64,000 bases of DNA from Apoda limacodes (lineage: Eukaryota > Arthropoda > Insecta > Lepidoptera > Limacodidae), in assembly GCA_946406115.1 (NCBI GenBank), contig OX291554.1:16193092-16257091 (forward strand), written 5' to 3'. A model generated the notes under the pieces. That model was not told the origin of the DNA and searched no databases. It saw only the letters and a list, made by a program, of their open reading frames with translations. The position numbers were made by a program, and so were the translations under genes. This document shows, one piece after another, positions 22,866-33,931 of the stretch. Numbering within the stretch: the stretch's first letter is position 1; the number at the start of each line of letters is the position of its first letter.

Positions 22866-23374
22866 AATTGTTAAGAAACCTAACCAAATACGACCCGCAT
22901 GACCTTACATTGTCCAATGTAAGAACAGCTATACTCGTATTGATCCTGATATAAATATCAGGTCTATTTATAATCAACTACGCTGTAGATCTTTAGCCTT
23001 ACGTATGTAGCCAGAATAAAACTTAAGAAAAACAGAAAATCTATTATTTCAGTCTGTTGTTTAGAGTATCGTTGTCAAAGTATGAGACCAATATTCGTTC
23101 TCAGTTGCGCCATAACTGTCCGTCTGTATGAATCAAACTTATATTTGTGGGCAATTATCTCAAATATCTGCGACCTTTTTTTTGGTTTTTATTAGATAGA
23201 TCTTCTAGAATGCTTTAAAAAAAAAACAAAAATTTTTTTTTTCGTATTATTTATTAGCTTTCAAAGTATTTATTTTGTGTCCACCTACAACTTTTGCAAA
23301 ATCACAATAAAACAGGTTGTAAAGAAAAATTGATAATGAGTTATGAAACAGTTTTAAATAAATACATAATAAAT

Positions 23375-23580
23375 AAATATTTTTGGACACATAGCGCCGT
23401 CTGACCCCAAAGTAAGCAGAGCTTGTGTTATGGGTACCAGACAACGGATACAAATTCATATATATTACTTTTTTTTGTATATACATAAGTATCATACATA
23501 AATACACCCAGACTCAAGACAAACATATATGTTTGACCAGTGCAGAAATCGAACCCACACTACCAACTAGGCTGCAAGGG
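23375..23580 (-). repeat. tRNA-derived SINE (minus strand)
   Basis: The reverse complement starts with GTTGGTAGTGTGGGTTCGAT (box-B-like GGTTCGATTTC), runs into CAAACATATATGTTTG and a GTGTATTTATG stretch, and ends CTTACTTTGGGGTCAGACGG. Same family as 48.96-49.21 and 54.64-54.86 kb. It interrupts repeat D copy 1. Confidence 0.65.
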
Positions 23581-23894
23581 AATCTAAGGGGTTTTCGTTT
23601 CAGCTTGGGCAAAATGCTTCCGCATGTGGCTGTTCTCCTTTACATTTCGTATTCTTAAACCGATTCTCGTGAATTATTGTGAGAAGGTTCAATAATTAAA
23701 TGTTATTTTTTTGTCAATTCAGTTTTCGGAAATTTTACAAAATGGCCGAGATATGGGCGATGGAATTTACGATTGTAGGTTTCTTTCGTTTTTACACGTT
23801 GAATATTTTCTCTCATTCTAAAAAGGATTGTAATGCTTTGTCGTGTAAAGATACCATTGCTTGTGCCAACATGTGTTACAATATAGGCTGCGAT

Positions 23895-23945
23895 GACCGC
23901 GTACTATCCGGGGGACCGTAATCTTGTTTGCCACCTTAGTAAACG
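23895..23945 (+). repeat. LINE 3'-tail fragment
   Basis: GACCGCGTACTATCCGGGGGACCGTAATCTTG...TTGCCACCTTAGTAA matches the CR1/Jockey-type LINE 3' end. Absent from the equivalent point of repeat D copy 2. Confidence 0.6.
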
Positions 23946-24560
23946 CATCACTCACTTGCCCCTAATATCACTTTTGTCTTCACCCGTGTGTCTAAGCCGC
24001 GTATCGGTTTTCACCCTAATGGGTCTTAAAATTAAATCCGTTTTCTTTACATTTTGAGACCCAGGCAATCATTTGTGTCTTTAATTTTAGGTAGATATCT
24101 GTGTGTAGTTATGTATGCTTCTGCATTAATTTATTTGAAGTACCTGCAGGGGCTTGAACTGAAACATAAACTATGGAAGACATTGTTATGGCGCCCCGTT
24201 GCAAAATAGATATACCTAAGCACTTTCCTTTATATTTTACACTCGGGTTATTATTCAAAGTAGGTAAATAGTTTTGATTTACCGGTCTTACATTGTTAAC
24301 AATCCTTTCTATTAAAAATGTGAAAGTGAGTTTGTTTGTTTGTTCTACCTTAACGTCGCAACAGAGCATAGTTGAAGAGACGGAAAAGGACATAGGCTAT
24401 TTTTTATCCCGGATTATTCGAAACTTCCCTCAATTTCAATTCCACGTGCTTAAACAATGACTATACAGCAAATGTCCTTACTATAAGCAAGAAGCTGTCC
24501 TAAGAAGTTACCAAAGATTAGCGCGGGCGCAGCCGCTGGCAAAAGCTAGTCTTTTTTTAC

Positions 24561-26099
24561 CACTTTATCTACGTAACTTGCTGCACATTAGAAGTACCCA
24601 AATTTGGCTAGTTATCCAGGGATCTTTTTTACGGTGTATTAATGATAATCTGAGAGGTCCAATCATTGTTCGTGGATTTCTCATTCATTAAATATGGCGG
24701 CTATTTATAATAAAGATATTAGTGTTTATATCTAAAAACATTTTATATAACATCTAAACTTAAGGTCATCAGTATTCAAGGACTATCCTAGTCCAATCGT
24801 GCGCTTACAAAAAACCTGCCTAATGAACTGTGATGTGATAATACGATTGAGCGGTCATAACCCGAGCCGAAGTCCACGCGAACTACAATTTATGGAGTTC
24901 CTGGAACCCTATCAAGCCATCTTCGTCCTTCAATATATTAAATTTTATAAAAAATAAAATTTAATAATGAAAAAAAAAGAAAAACAAGAAAAAAGAATCA
25001 CAAAATAAAATTGTTATATAAAACTAACATAATGATCAAAATAATAATTTAATAAGATCGTGGAAGATCGAGGACCTAGGAAAAGTTAGCCAGGATCGTG
25101 GCGGTGGAGGTCTTTAAAATCCTAAATTCGAGAATAAAATAAAATTCATTACTTGAACACCCGGGACAGCATAAATTTACGTAGACATACATAGGCAGCG
25201 GAGGGCATCGCGGTGTCATAATATAAAAAGAAAGCGTATTAGGTGGGCATATGCAAAATGCGATAAATTGATATTATATGCAATGTATCATTGAGTTAAT
25301 ACATTCTAATATGAGAGGAATTATGTACCTTTCTGATGGCTAATAAAAGGTGGCAGTGTTGTTGTGACCTGAATATTGGAATGTGACTCTTTTGCTTGAA
25401 TTAGCGATGGATGTTGCTTTTTATGTTTGATTGATACAATACAGGGAAAAAGACCTCGCTTGAGTAAAGTAAAGAGGAGACAAGGAGATGATGGAGGCAT
25501 GCCCGGGGATCGGAAGCTTAAAACCTACTGATCTCTCAGAATATTTATCGTTAACATTCGTAAGTGGTTTCAAATTACACCGGCTGAGCTCACAAACGGT
25601 TTGAACATCCCTCGCCTAACGTTTCGATCCGTTTGATTGGGTCAAATACGAATGACTTGAACGACGACAACAGATTACACAGTGTAGAAGTGTAAAGGTC
25701 CTTGTCCCGAGCTGTCTGTCAGAGTCGAAAAACTGCAAAAAAAGGCTCTTTATTAAAATTGACACGTAAACCATTGCCATGTTGTGGGGAGTCGGACGCT
25801 GTATGCGAAGGTGACAGTGATACTTCACTTACACGACTGGTAACAACTAATTGAATCATATTTTGGCGTGCGAATAAATTACTGAAAAACTGTGATACTG
25901 AATATTACATAAATAATCTAACTCACACTTATTCTATCATTAAGCGATCAAATAAACTATAAACTATTATTATTCGTACTTGAACTGATTATATACCTAT
26001 ACATTTAACCTGTTTATGAATCCTTGATCATGTATGGTGTGGACGCCGGCTTATACCGAAATATATCAATTATACTCTACGACTGAAGTTACATTAATG
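24561..26099. other. Intergenic; no gene recognised
   Basis: Mixed sequence with an A-rich run at 24945-25030 (possible retroposon tail) and a GC-richer patch at 25070-25210. ORFs are short and unlike any protein I know. Confidence 0.3.
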
Positions 26100-26295
26100 C
26101 AGTGGGGCTTATTGCGTCTTGCTCTTCGTAGTGTGTTAAGTATGGGGCGTGCCCTCTTGTTGAATTACATGGCTGTTCCATTGGTACATAATAATTAGTA
26201 CCTACACAAATGGTTCAGTGGGGTTTATTGCGTCCTGCTCTTCGGAATGTGCTTAACACGAGGCGTGCTCTCTTGACAATGACATGGCTGTGTCT
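26100..26295 (+). repeat. Diverged tandem duplication, period 116 bp
   Basis: Two units begin at 26100 and 26216. Shared blocks are CAGTGGGGYTTATTGCGTC, TGCTCTTCG, GGCGTGC.CTCTTG and ACATGGCTGT. Function unknown. Confidence 0.6.
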
Positions 26296-27570
26296 GTGTG
26301 AATGGATGTCACACTCTTTGGCTTAAGGCTGAGTGTCTGTGCTATGCACGCACAAGGATTTGTTCCTGAAATTACATAATTAGACTTCGATCTTCAGCTT
26401 CGGCTGCAACGATAATTTAATAATTATACCATTTATGATTTCACACCTCTACTCCTTCGGGAGATGTGCGCTAAAATAGCCTCGGTATGGACACGTACCG
26501 TGGGAAGAGCTGGAAAGATTATTTTTTTAGAAAAATAAAAAGCGCATAGGGGTAAAGGATACTATTTTCATTACTAAAACGGTGTTTCAGTCTTTCTCTT
26601 AAAGAACCTGCGGTCTACGTTACACAATTAGGTCCTACTACTTAGACGATCACATAGCCAAACCTTCAAAACCTATATACTTCAATTTTCAAGTTTCGTG
26701 TTCCTATTGTCTTATAATCTTCTATGTCCATATTTGTTTGTTAGGTAGGTATACGTTAAAGATGAGGTAGGTAGTATATTTGTTCATTGGGGGGGTTTAG
26801 TTACAACGTTCAACGGTATATCGGCCCTAATCTGTGGCTACGGGGCAGCTCCAGGTTCGCTCTTTACACTTCTCTTATAACCCACGCGGGGCTCTTTGAT
26901 GAGAGCGGAAAGATGGTGATATTGTTCAATCCAGACTATTATTGTGGATACAAGACAAGAGGGATCGCACCATATCACACCAATTGTAACCCATACATGC
27001 CTACTTTTCATTCATGGCAAAACGTTGATGCTTAAGTTGATTTATATTACTTTGCCCATACATTTCAATCAAAAACGACCATCCTCGGGTCAATCATCTG
27101 CCAAGGGCTCCTGACAATTGACGACTGAACACAAATGCATATGATGCATGTTTGTTTCTTTCGATTGAAATCTTACTTCAAAATAATTCCAGAAAAAATA
27201 GCTAAAAATGGTTAATTCTTAGCCCTACTCGAGTGCCAACCTTATTTACGATCGGTCTATTCATTCTATGTGAATAGAGATTAAGTAAGTACAAAACGTT
27301 ATTTTTTTTTACACAAATTTTTTTATCTCAAATCTCGGCATGACCTTTCATGATGTTAATTTAGACTTTTTAAATCTGTCTTTTTAATTTCAATTTTTTT
27401 ATGTTATTTTATTTGACGGCTTGAAACCATGTTTACGAGACGAATGTACTTTGATGGCAAGTCAAATTTAAACAATATTTATTCAAATATGTTGCTGGAA
27501 AAACTTTTGAATCGTCAATGCAATATAAGTAAATTTCCGCCGTGAAGACCTGGCAAGAAGTTCTATTAAA
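26296..27570. other. Intergenic; one unrecognised 82-codon ORF
   Basis: The plus-strand ORF 26787-27035 (MGGFSYNVQRYIGPNLWLRG and on) lies in a GC-richer patch and does not look like random AT-rich sequence, but I recognise no family. It may be a transposon fragment. The rest is AT-rich and featureless. Confidence 0.3.
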
Positions 27571-27574
27571 GAGG

Positions 27575-27860
27575 CAGTACTGCGTGAAAGAAAACTTGAG
27601 TAAAAACAAGGATGTACGCGATATGTAACTAAGCGTGCATGAGTAGTGCAGCTACATCCTTACTCACTGAGATTTTCATTGAAAAACAGGAAATAAATTA
27701 ATAGTTTATTACACATTATTGTTAGAAACAAATGCGTTTTTTCAGGTTCTAAGGCACTATCATAGCTATGCTTTAGCAAAGTTGTAAATTAATAGCACTT
27801 AGGACTTTGGAGATCTCTTTGCCAAAACTTTAAAAAAGACCGTGAAAAGGGATCAATTAA
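27575..27860 (-). repeat. Repeat W, copy 1 (inverted partner at 34.45 kb)
   Basis: The reverse complement aligns with 34450-34770: TTTTGGCAAAGA, CATAGCTATGATAGTGC, AACGCATTT, TGTGTAATAAACTATT, CACGCTTAGTTACATAT and TAGTACTGCCTCTT-like blocks in the same order. Non-coding. Confidence 0.6.
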
Positions 27861-28119
27861 GGATATGTTTCTATCGAACAAATGTTCATTAATCGTGTTT
27901 TCACGTTTTTATGGTCTAAACTATATCCCAAAGAAGAAAGTCAAATTTATAAAATAATGCATGGTAGATGAGAAAACAATCTACGAAACATTTTTAGCAC
28001 GGAGTATGTCAAACAAAACTTTTATATGTATACATCAAGCATTTGGGTATATTTTTGCTAGATGAGCAGAAACGAGTAAAAAATCAGGTTTTTAGTTTGG
28101 GAGACCTTAAATATTTTTA

Positions 28120-28258
28120 TAGTCTCTTTTTTAGTAAGTATCTGTGATAATTTCAACTGTCTTAACTATCACGGTTCATGAGATACAGCCTGGTGACAGA
28201 CGGTCAGCGAAGTCTTAGTAATAGGGTACCGTTTGTACCCTTTGGGTGCGGAACCCTA
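28120..28258 (+). repeat. Retroposon tail ('gataatttcaactg..gcggaaccctaaa')
   Basis: GATAATTTCAACTGTCTTAACTATCACGG, ATGAGATACAGCCTGGTGAC and TGGGTGCGGAACCCTAAA (in pieces) form a very common lepidopteran retroposon 3' end; an inverted relative is at 60395-60470. Confidence 0.55.
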
Positions 28259-28299
28259 AATAAACAATGGCTTAATATTCTATTAAGCTTGACGTATAA

Positions 28300-30840
28300 C
28301 TTCAAGCCAGTCTTCGAAAATAACTCCTAACACCTACCCGGTCGATAGTGTCACCTTACTGCAAGGACTATCAAAATAAAAATGCTTTACTATCAACTTT
28401 GACATGATAAACATTATTTATAAGTATTTTACTACGAGGTGTTTAAATATACCTTTTTTATTATTTGTAATAAAATAACTTATTGGGCATTTCTGGTGGT
28501 AGTAGGTCGATGAGCATCAAAAAAATATCGGTGCAGCACTTGGAGGCAAGTAGAGATAATCACTTTTGAAGCTGAAAGAACACAAAGTTTCGTTGGGTAT
28601 TCCTCATTAAAAAACCCATTTTTGGGAAAAATCTTTATAACAAAATAAAGATATGACGTAGGACTCTTTTTTCCTAAGCGAGGGTTTTGCGGAAATATTT
28701 TTTTATAATAACACGAGGCACTATTCCTTGAGTTTGACACGGAGCACCGATATGAGTACATAAAATCTGGCAGAGTGTGTACGTATAACATTATGTGATG
28801 GCAAGTATGTTTCTAGTCAGTCTAGTCAGGCAAACATAAGGCAGGACATGTCAGTGTCAGAGCCTTTTTGGCTCAGTCGTATTCGTCTATCGGAAATGAT
28901 GATCGAAGTTAAGTAACGTCGAGCGTATTCAGTACCCGGATGAGTGACCGCCTGGTGGCACATTTTTCTAAATTAATCCCTGCCTTGCAGCCCTTACAGA
29001 TTATGATGACATAGTAAAAGGCCTTATGTATGGTTTGAAAACTGCAGTTGGGTGGTCACAAGTTCGATACCCGTCCGCCAATTTGCACTGGGCCAGCACT
29101 GTGGACTACTATGGCCTAAGCCTTTGCCTCTGCAATGGAGCGTATAAGTGCTAAGGAACCTAAACAAACGTGACTCTGATGACGTATGACCTTACATCAC
29201 CCACTGTAAGAACAGCTTAACTGTATTGATCCTATATATGTATGAGGTGGTAGCTTCTATTAATAATCAACTACGATGTAGATCCTAAGAGGTTTCGTAC
29301 GTTGCCAAAATAAACTCCCTCTTTTCTGAAACAGAAAGTCTCTATTTTACTGTGATTTTTAGGATTCCGTAGCCAAACGACAAAAGAACACTCTAGTTCT
29401 TAGTTTTACCATGTTTGTTTATCCGTATGACAAGGCTTATAGTTCTGCCATTTTCATTAATTGTATTTGATGGTAACTATCTCAAGACACACATAACTGT
29501 TAGATAGATGTTTTAAAATGCAAAAAAAAATAGTTAATCAGTTTTTTTCATTTTTAGTATATAAAGAATACTGCCATAGCTAATTAATTAATAAACTATT
29601 AAAAATCCACAGAAATGTTTTTTTTTTTTTAATTTACGATTGTAGGTTTATTTCATTAATTTTTACATGTATTTCAACTCCTTTCTTATTCTAAAAATTT
29701 TTTAAGAACCAGCTTTAAAGAAAATGCACTAAAAAGGTAAAATAATGACTTATTTCCAACAATCTGATCTAAATTACAGTTTGAAGATGGTTTCATGCAA
29801 GTAAAGTGTGTTATTAACTGTTTTATTTTTACTTTTGAGTGACAGCTTCCGAGTGTACAGGCGTGATGTATGTTGTGTGATTGCGTAAATGATGCATATA
29901 AGTGCGATAGCAGCAATCGTAGTTGATCTGTTGTAATTTTTTGAAGAGTTCCGTTGTCTGTATCCGAAAGCCATCATCAGATCTATGTGGAATATAAATG
30001 GGACCATTTCGGAATAAACCCATTTCGAATATTTTGCAAATCCGTGTATACAATATGACGGAGTTTAGCCCTAACATATATAAAAAATAAATAAATATCC
30101 GAATTGAGAACCTCCCTGAGAGAAATATTGTAATGCTTTTCCATGATTAGCTACATTGATTGTGCCTTCACGATTTACCGTTGGAGACTAGAGAACTATT
30201 TTAGAATTAGTCACTTACCAATAATATCGCTTTTGTCTTCATCCGTGTGCCTAAGGCATTGGTTTTAATCTCTTTCATCCTACGGGTGTTGTTAACAGAA
30301 CAGAAGTTGGTTAAGTGGGTCCAGAAATTAAAACCGCTGAATTTGTGTTTTCTTTAAATTTTCAATGCAACTACTTAAATTATTAGAGAGATGTCTGTGT
30401 GTAGTTATGTATGTTTTGGCATTAATTTATTCGTAGTACCTACCTGCAAGGGCTTGAAATAAATTATGGGAGACAATGTCATGGCGCTCGTTGCAAAATA
30501 GATATAAGCACTTACTTTTAAATTACATATTCTGGTTATGTATCTCAAGTAGTTTAGATTCACAGGTCTTATATTTTCTAAAAAAAATCCATGCTATTAA
30601 AAATGCGAATGTGAGTTTGTTTGTTTTTCCTTAATATAAGCTGAAATTTGGTGAAAAGTCAGTGATGCATGAAATTCAAAAACTTCCCGCAGGAATAAGT
30701 GAATTCCACGTGATTGAACTACAGCTAAACAGCTTTCACATTTCTAGTAGCAAAATTTCTTAGTATAATCAAGGAGTTTCCCTAAGAAGTTGCCTAAGAT
30801 TAGCAAGGACAGAACCGCTGGAAAAAGCTAGCTTTTTAAT
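28300..30840 (+). repeat. Repeat D copy 2 (uninterrupted at the left junction)
   Basis: Uninterrupted counterpart of 17640-17692 plus 21863-24560. It carries a better 5S-like stretch at 28900-28965 (GATCGAAGTTAAGTAACGTC, then CCCGGATGAGTGACCGCCTG), the SINE-type segment at 29075-29130, and ends in the LINE-type tail (30590-30830). No intact ORF. Confidence 0.65.
28900..28968 (+). repeat. 5S rRNA-derived segment in repeat D copy 2
   Basis: Matches 5S rRNA from the GATCACCGAAGTTAAGC helix to GGATGGGTGACCGCCTGG (here GGATGAGTGACCGCCTGG). This includes the region of the internal RNA polymerase III control elements. Truncated and mutated; not a functional 5S gene. Confidence 0.65.
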
Positions 30841-32690
30841 AAAACTCTCCGCTGCTTCCGATATTTTTTACCTATTACTCCCCTTCCATTAAAACATTAT
30901 AACTACCTACTGTGTCTCATCCTGTCATGGCATAGAAAATTGGCAGTATTTATGGTTCTTACTGTTAACACTTATAGGCATAATAGGTGTTTCCAGTTGT
31001 GGATCCACATGGCCGCTGCAGTGTTTCATAAAAATATTTCGTCCAATCGCCTTATTGAGCGAAGTTGGTTGAGAAATATTTCACGATTAAAACGAAGTTT
31101 TATAAGTATGTCTTACACTTTATTGTTTCAAAATTCAAACGAAAATCAAATCGGCGAGTATCTACCACACAATAATTAAAATAAAGTAATTATTTACTAA
31201 AACTATATGACATCTATTAGGTATTGTAACAACTACTATGTAAAATGAACTTTTACTATGTTGAATTCGGATTCTTCTATCATTGGCAATTAACTAGCTC
31301 ATAGAAGGCATACGCAGATAGAGCAAAACGTAGATAAGTGTAGTAGTAAGTATCATTATGTAATTTTCTGTACCGATTATACATTAATAAAATGATCCAA
31401 ACTAAAACCCTACAATATCATGTTTTTGATTTCTACTTATTACAAAACAAAATTAAAAAAAGTAACCAAAAATATTGTTAATCAAGTTATTTTAAAAACG
31501 TTTTGTATACAAGAAAGTATTTATTGGTAAATGGCCACAGTTTTCATTTATGCCAATAGTAGCCATTTCTAGTAACAGATGATCTCACTTCATGATCATT
31601 ACATTCTAAAGAGAACGACATTAGATTGAACAGAGACATCTAGCGCTGCCATCAGATATTTCTTGTTGTCTTTTTTGAAGAAACAAATGCCAAAAATCAA
31701 TATGTTGATCATAAGCTACTTTTAGCACAATTTGTATTTATTTTGCGCGCTCCATACGAGTTAATTTTATTCAATTTTTTCGTAGCTGTTTATTAATTTC
31801 AATAAAATTGTATACAATTGTATACAAATGATCTAGGAATAACTGTAAGTACTAAGTAGGTAGGCAGTGTGCCAGCTTTTTATTAAATTGTAAAACTTTA
31901 AAATTATCTGTTGTTTTCTAATCAAATTGTTTTTAATAATATTTTAAGGTAATAAAAACATTTTTCAAAATTTTATAATTATTATTTTCGCATCATCATT
32001 ATCATATCAGCTTACGAAATAAAACGATTTGATATTTTTTTAATTGAAAATTTATGGGCGTTTTTGTCAAAAAAGATCACAATAAGAAATTCAGGCAAAA
32101 GTGCTATAGTAAAGAACAGTTAAGTTTTAAGCTACTTATTTTTAAATGACTGAATTTTAATTTGTTTTAGGATCAAAACAATTTATAATAATATGAGCTT
32201 TTTAAACTTTAAAAAAAAAGGCGATCTTTTTGATTTTTTTATTTTTTAATTTTAATATGGCTGTTACCGTCTTTTGCTTGCGTTTGGTTTTACATGCATA
32301 ACTTGAGACCCTAACTAAAAATAACAGTATTCTCCGCCCAAGTATGTTATGGATTGAAACACACCTATTTCATTCCACGTACCTACATGTGAGTGAGATA
32401 AATAGTTCGATTTTTTAGATTTTAGTAGCAGTATCCGTGGATCATTTAGTTATATAGACGTTACATTAATTACAATGTTGTACTTTAGCACATGAAGGTT
32501 AAAAACCAGAAAGAAAACAGGAAAATAAGAGGTGTTTTTAGTCATATTTCCATCGAGGCAAATAAAATTTATCGTGTTTTTTGGTAGTAAAAGCGATTAT
32601 TTAGGCATATGCTCCTTGTAGGATTTAATTTTTAACCTAAAATACTAACTACAAGTATTGATTTACTCTAGTTTGTGAACTATCACTTTG
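30841..32690. other. Intergenic; decayed repeats
   Basis: AT-rich. 31744-31900 resembles the left half of the TTAA MITE at 5928 (GCGCGCTCCATACGAGTTAATTTT versus its terminus, and an interior CTAGGAATAA / GCAGTGTGC / TATTAAATTGTAA order). 31630-31680 has AGAGACATCTAGCGCTGCCA, common in lepidopteran repeats. No gene. Confidence 0.35.
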
Positions 32691-32694
32691 CATT

Positions 32695-33540
32695 GGTTAC
32701 CCTCTTAACATAATTTTAACACATTTGTGAAATTGAGACTATTTGTCAATCTATGACACATTCTACTATTACCTACATTTTAACTAAAAAACAAGCTCGT
32801 GAAATTGAGACTTTTTGACAATTCATTATTTATTATACTTATATTATATGCAACATTTTAACTTAAGAACACACTTTTGAAACTGAGACAGTTTGATAGC
32901 AAAAAATAAAGAATATAAAAATCTAATCATAAAAAAACAGTATATTCCTAAATAACAAATATTCTATGCAAAACGATGAAGTTCGTGGTTCAAGATACCA
33001 AATATAATACATTATTATATTATAACTAAATTAATGAAGCTTATGGACTAAATTATAGTGAATATTTTAAAATCAAACAAATATTGTATTGATTTGACAA
33101 TTTATAACTTATTATACTAACGAGTATAAGCAACATTTTAACCAAAGAACACACTTTTGAAATTGAGACTATTTGTCAATCTATGATACATACTACTATG
33201 ACCTACATTTTAACTAAAGAACACACACGTGAAATTGAGACCATTTGACAATTTATAACTCATAATACTTACGAGTATAATCAACATTTTACCTAATGAA
33301 CACATTTTTGAAATTGAGACTATTTGACAATTTATGACAGATTCTACTATGACTTACATTTTAACTAAATAACACACTCGTGAAATTAAGAAAATTTGAC
33401 GACTTAAAACACGTTAAACTAAACCTACATTTAAACTAAAGAATACACCTTTGAAATTGTGATTTTTTGACAATTTATAACATATTCTTCTTATTACCTA
33501 CATTCTAACTAAAGCCATAACAGTTATGACAATTTACACA
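32695..33540. repeat. Minisatellite array, alternating ~71/~78-bp units
   Basis: About nine diverged units start near 32719, 32790, 32866, 33068, 33146, 33216, 33295, 33368 and 33439. The core is CACACTTTTGAAATTGAGAC, TATTTGACAATTTATGAC and CTACATTTTAACTAA. Units alternate between a form with TTCTACTATGACCTACATTT and a longer one with TACTTACGAGTATAATCAAC. Unit three is interrupted (32910-33060). It lies about 220 bp downstream of the GR-B stop. Confidence 0.75.
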
Positions 33541-33696
33541 TTTAATATTTGACATTTGGACAGAAATATCAAAACGGTTAACTTTATAGATGAACTATTT
33601 AAAAAACTTTTACAGATTATCTCCAAAATAAATCGTCTTAATTTGTTTGATTTTTGTTTTCTGTGTACTATTGCGGTTGTAAATATTTGTGCGTTT

Positions 33697-33786
33697 ACCA
33701 ATTGTATACTGACTTATTTGTACAGTTTTGTCAATTGTACCACCAATTGTATACTGACTTATTTGTACAGTTTTGTCAATTGTACC
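33697..33786. repeat. 45-bp tandem duplication across the GR-B stop codon
   Basis: Two near-perfect units (33697-33741, 33742-33786) contain the last codons of GR-B, its TAA and six more codons. As 45 is 15 codons, the frame is kept: the minus strand reads VQLTKLYK, stop, VSIQLV, VQLTKLYK, stop. GR-A has a single copy. Confidence 0.85.
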
Positions 33787-33931
33787 ACCAATATAACATA
33801 GGTAGTGGCCATGCTTAAACACTGCAGCAGAAGTTTGTTGTTATACTCGAACAGGTCCCAGACTGAGAAAGTGCAGGGTTGGTCTTGAAAATATTCAAGT
33901 GCATCGTATATACCGGCTCGCAGGTCTTCAT
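33759..33931 (-). CDS. GR-B exon 4 (residues 294-350, TM7 and stop)
   Basis: After an AATATTTTTAG acceptor the exon completes a split Asp codon and reads to TAA at 33759-33761. It ends in TTYVILVVQLTKLYK. The last codons, stop and next few codons are repeated once downstream in the same frame (see the 45-bp repeat). Confidence 0.87.

Larger units (their letters stand above)
21863..24560 (+). repeat. Repeat D copy 1, main part (~2.5-kb unclassified repeat)
   Basis: Collinear with 28340-30840 over the whole length: CGGTCGATAGTGTCACC; GGGCATCAAAAAATTATCGG; the 5S-like GATCGAAGTTAAGCAACGTCG; CCGTCCGCCAATTTGCAC; AATCAACTACGCTGTAGATC; TGTGTGTAGTTATGTATG; GGCGCCCCGTTGCAAAATAG; and finally the LINE-type tail ending CCGCTGGCAAAAGCTAGT. 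Insertions absent from copy 2 are a LINE tail (22289-22350), a SINE (23375-23580) and another LINE tail (23895-23945). No intact ORF. Family unknown to me. Confidence 0.65.

Noticed and set aside
26787..27035. 82-codon ORF in a GC-richer patch
   Set aside because: No recognised family and no neighbouring element structure; listed only as unexplained.
32695..33540. CRISPR-like array
   Set aside because: Units are contiguous and diverged without unique spacers, in a eukaryotic genome; it is a minisatellite.
33610..33822. Repetitive ORF with the IGGTIDKTVQISQYT motif twice
   Set aside because: It is the out-of-frame shadow of the 45-bp duplication over the GR-B stop.
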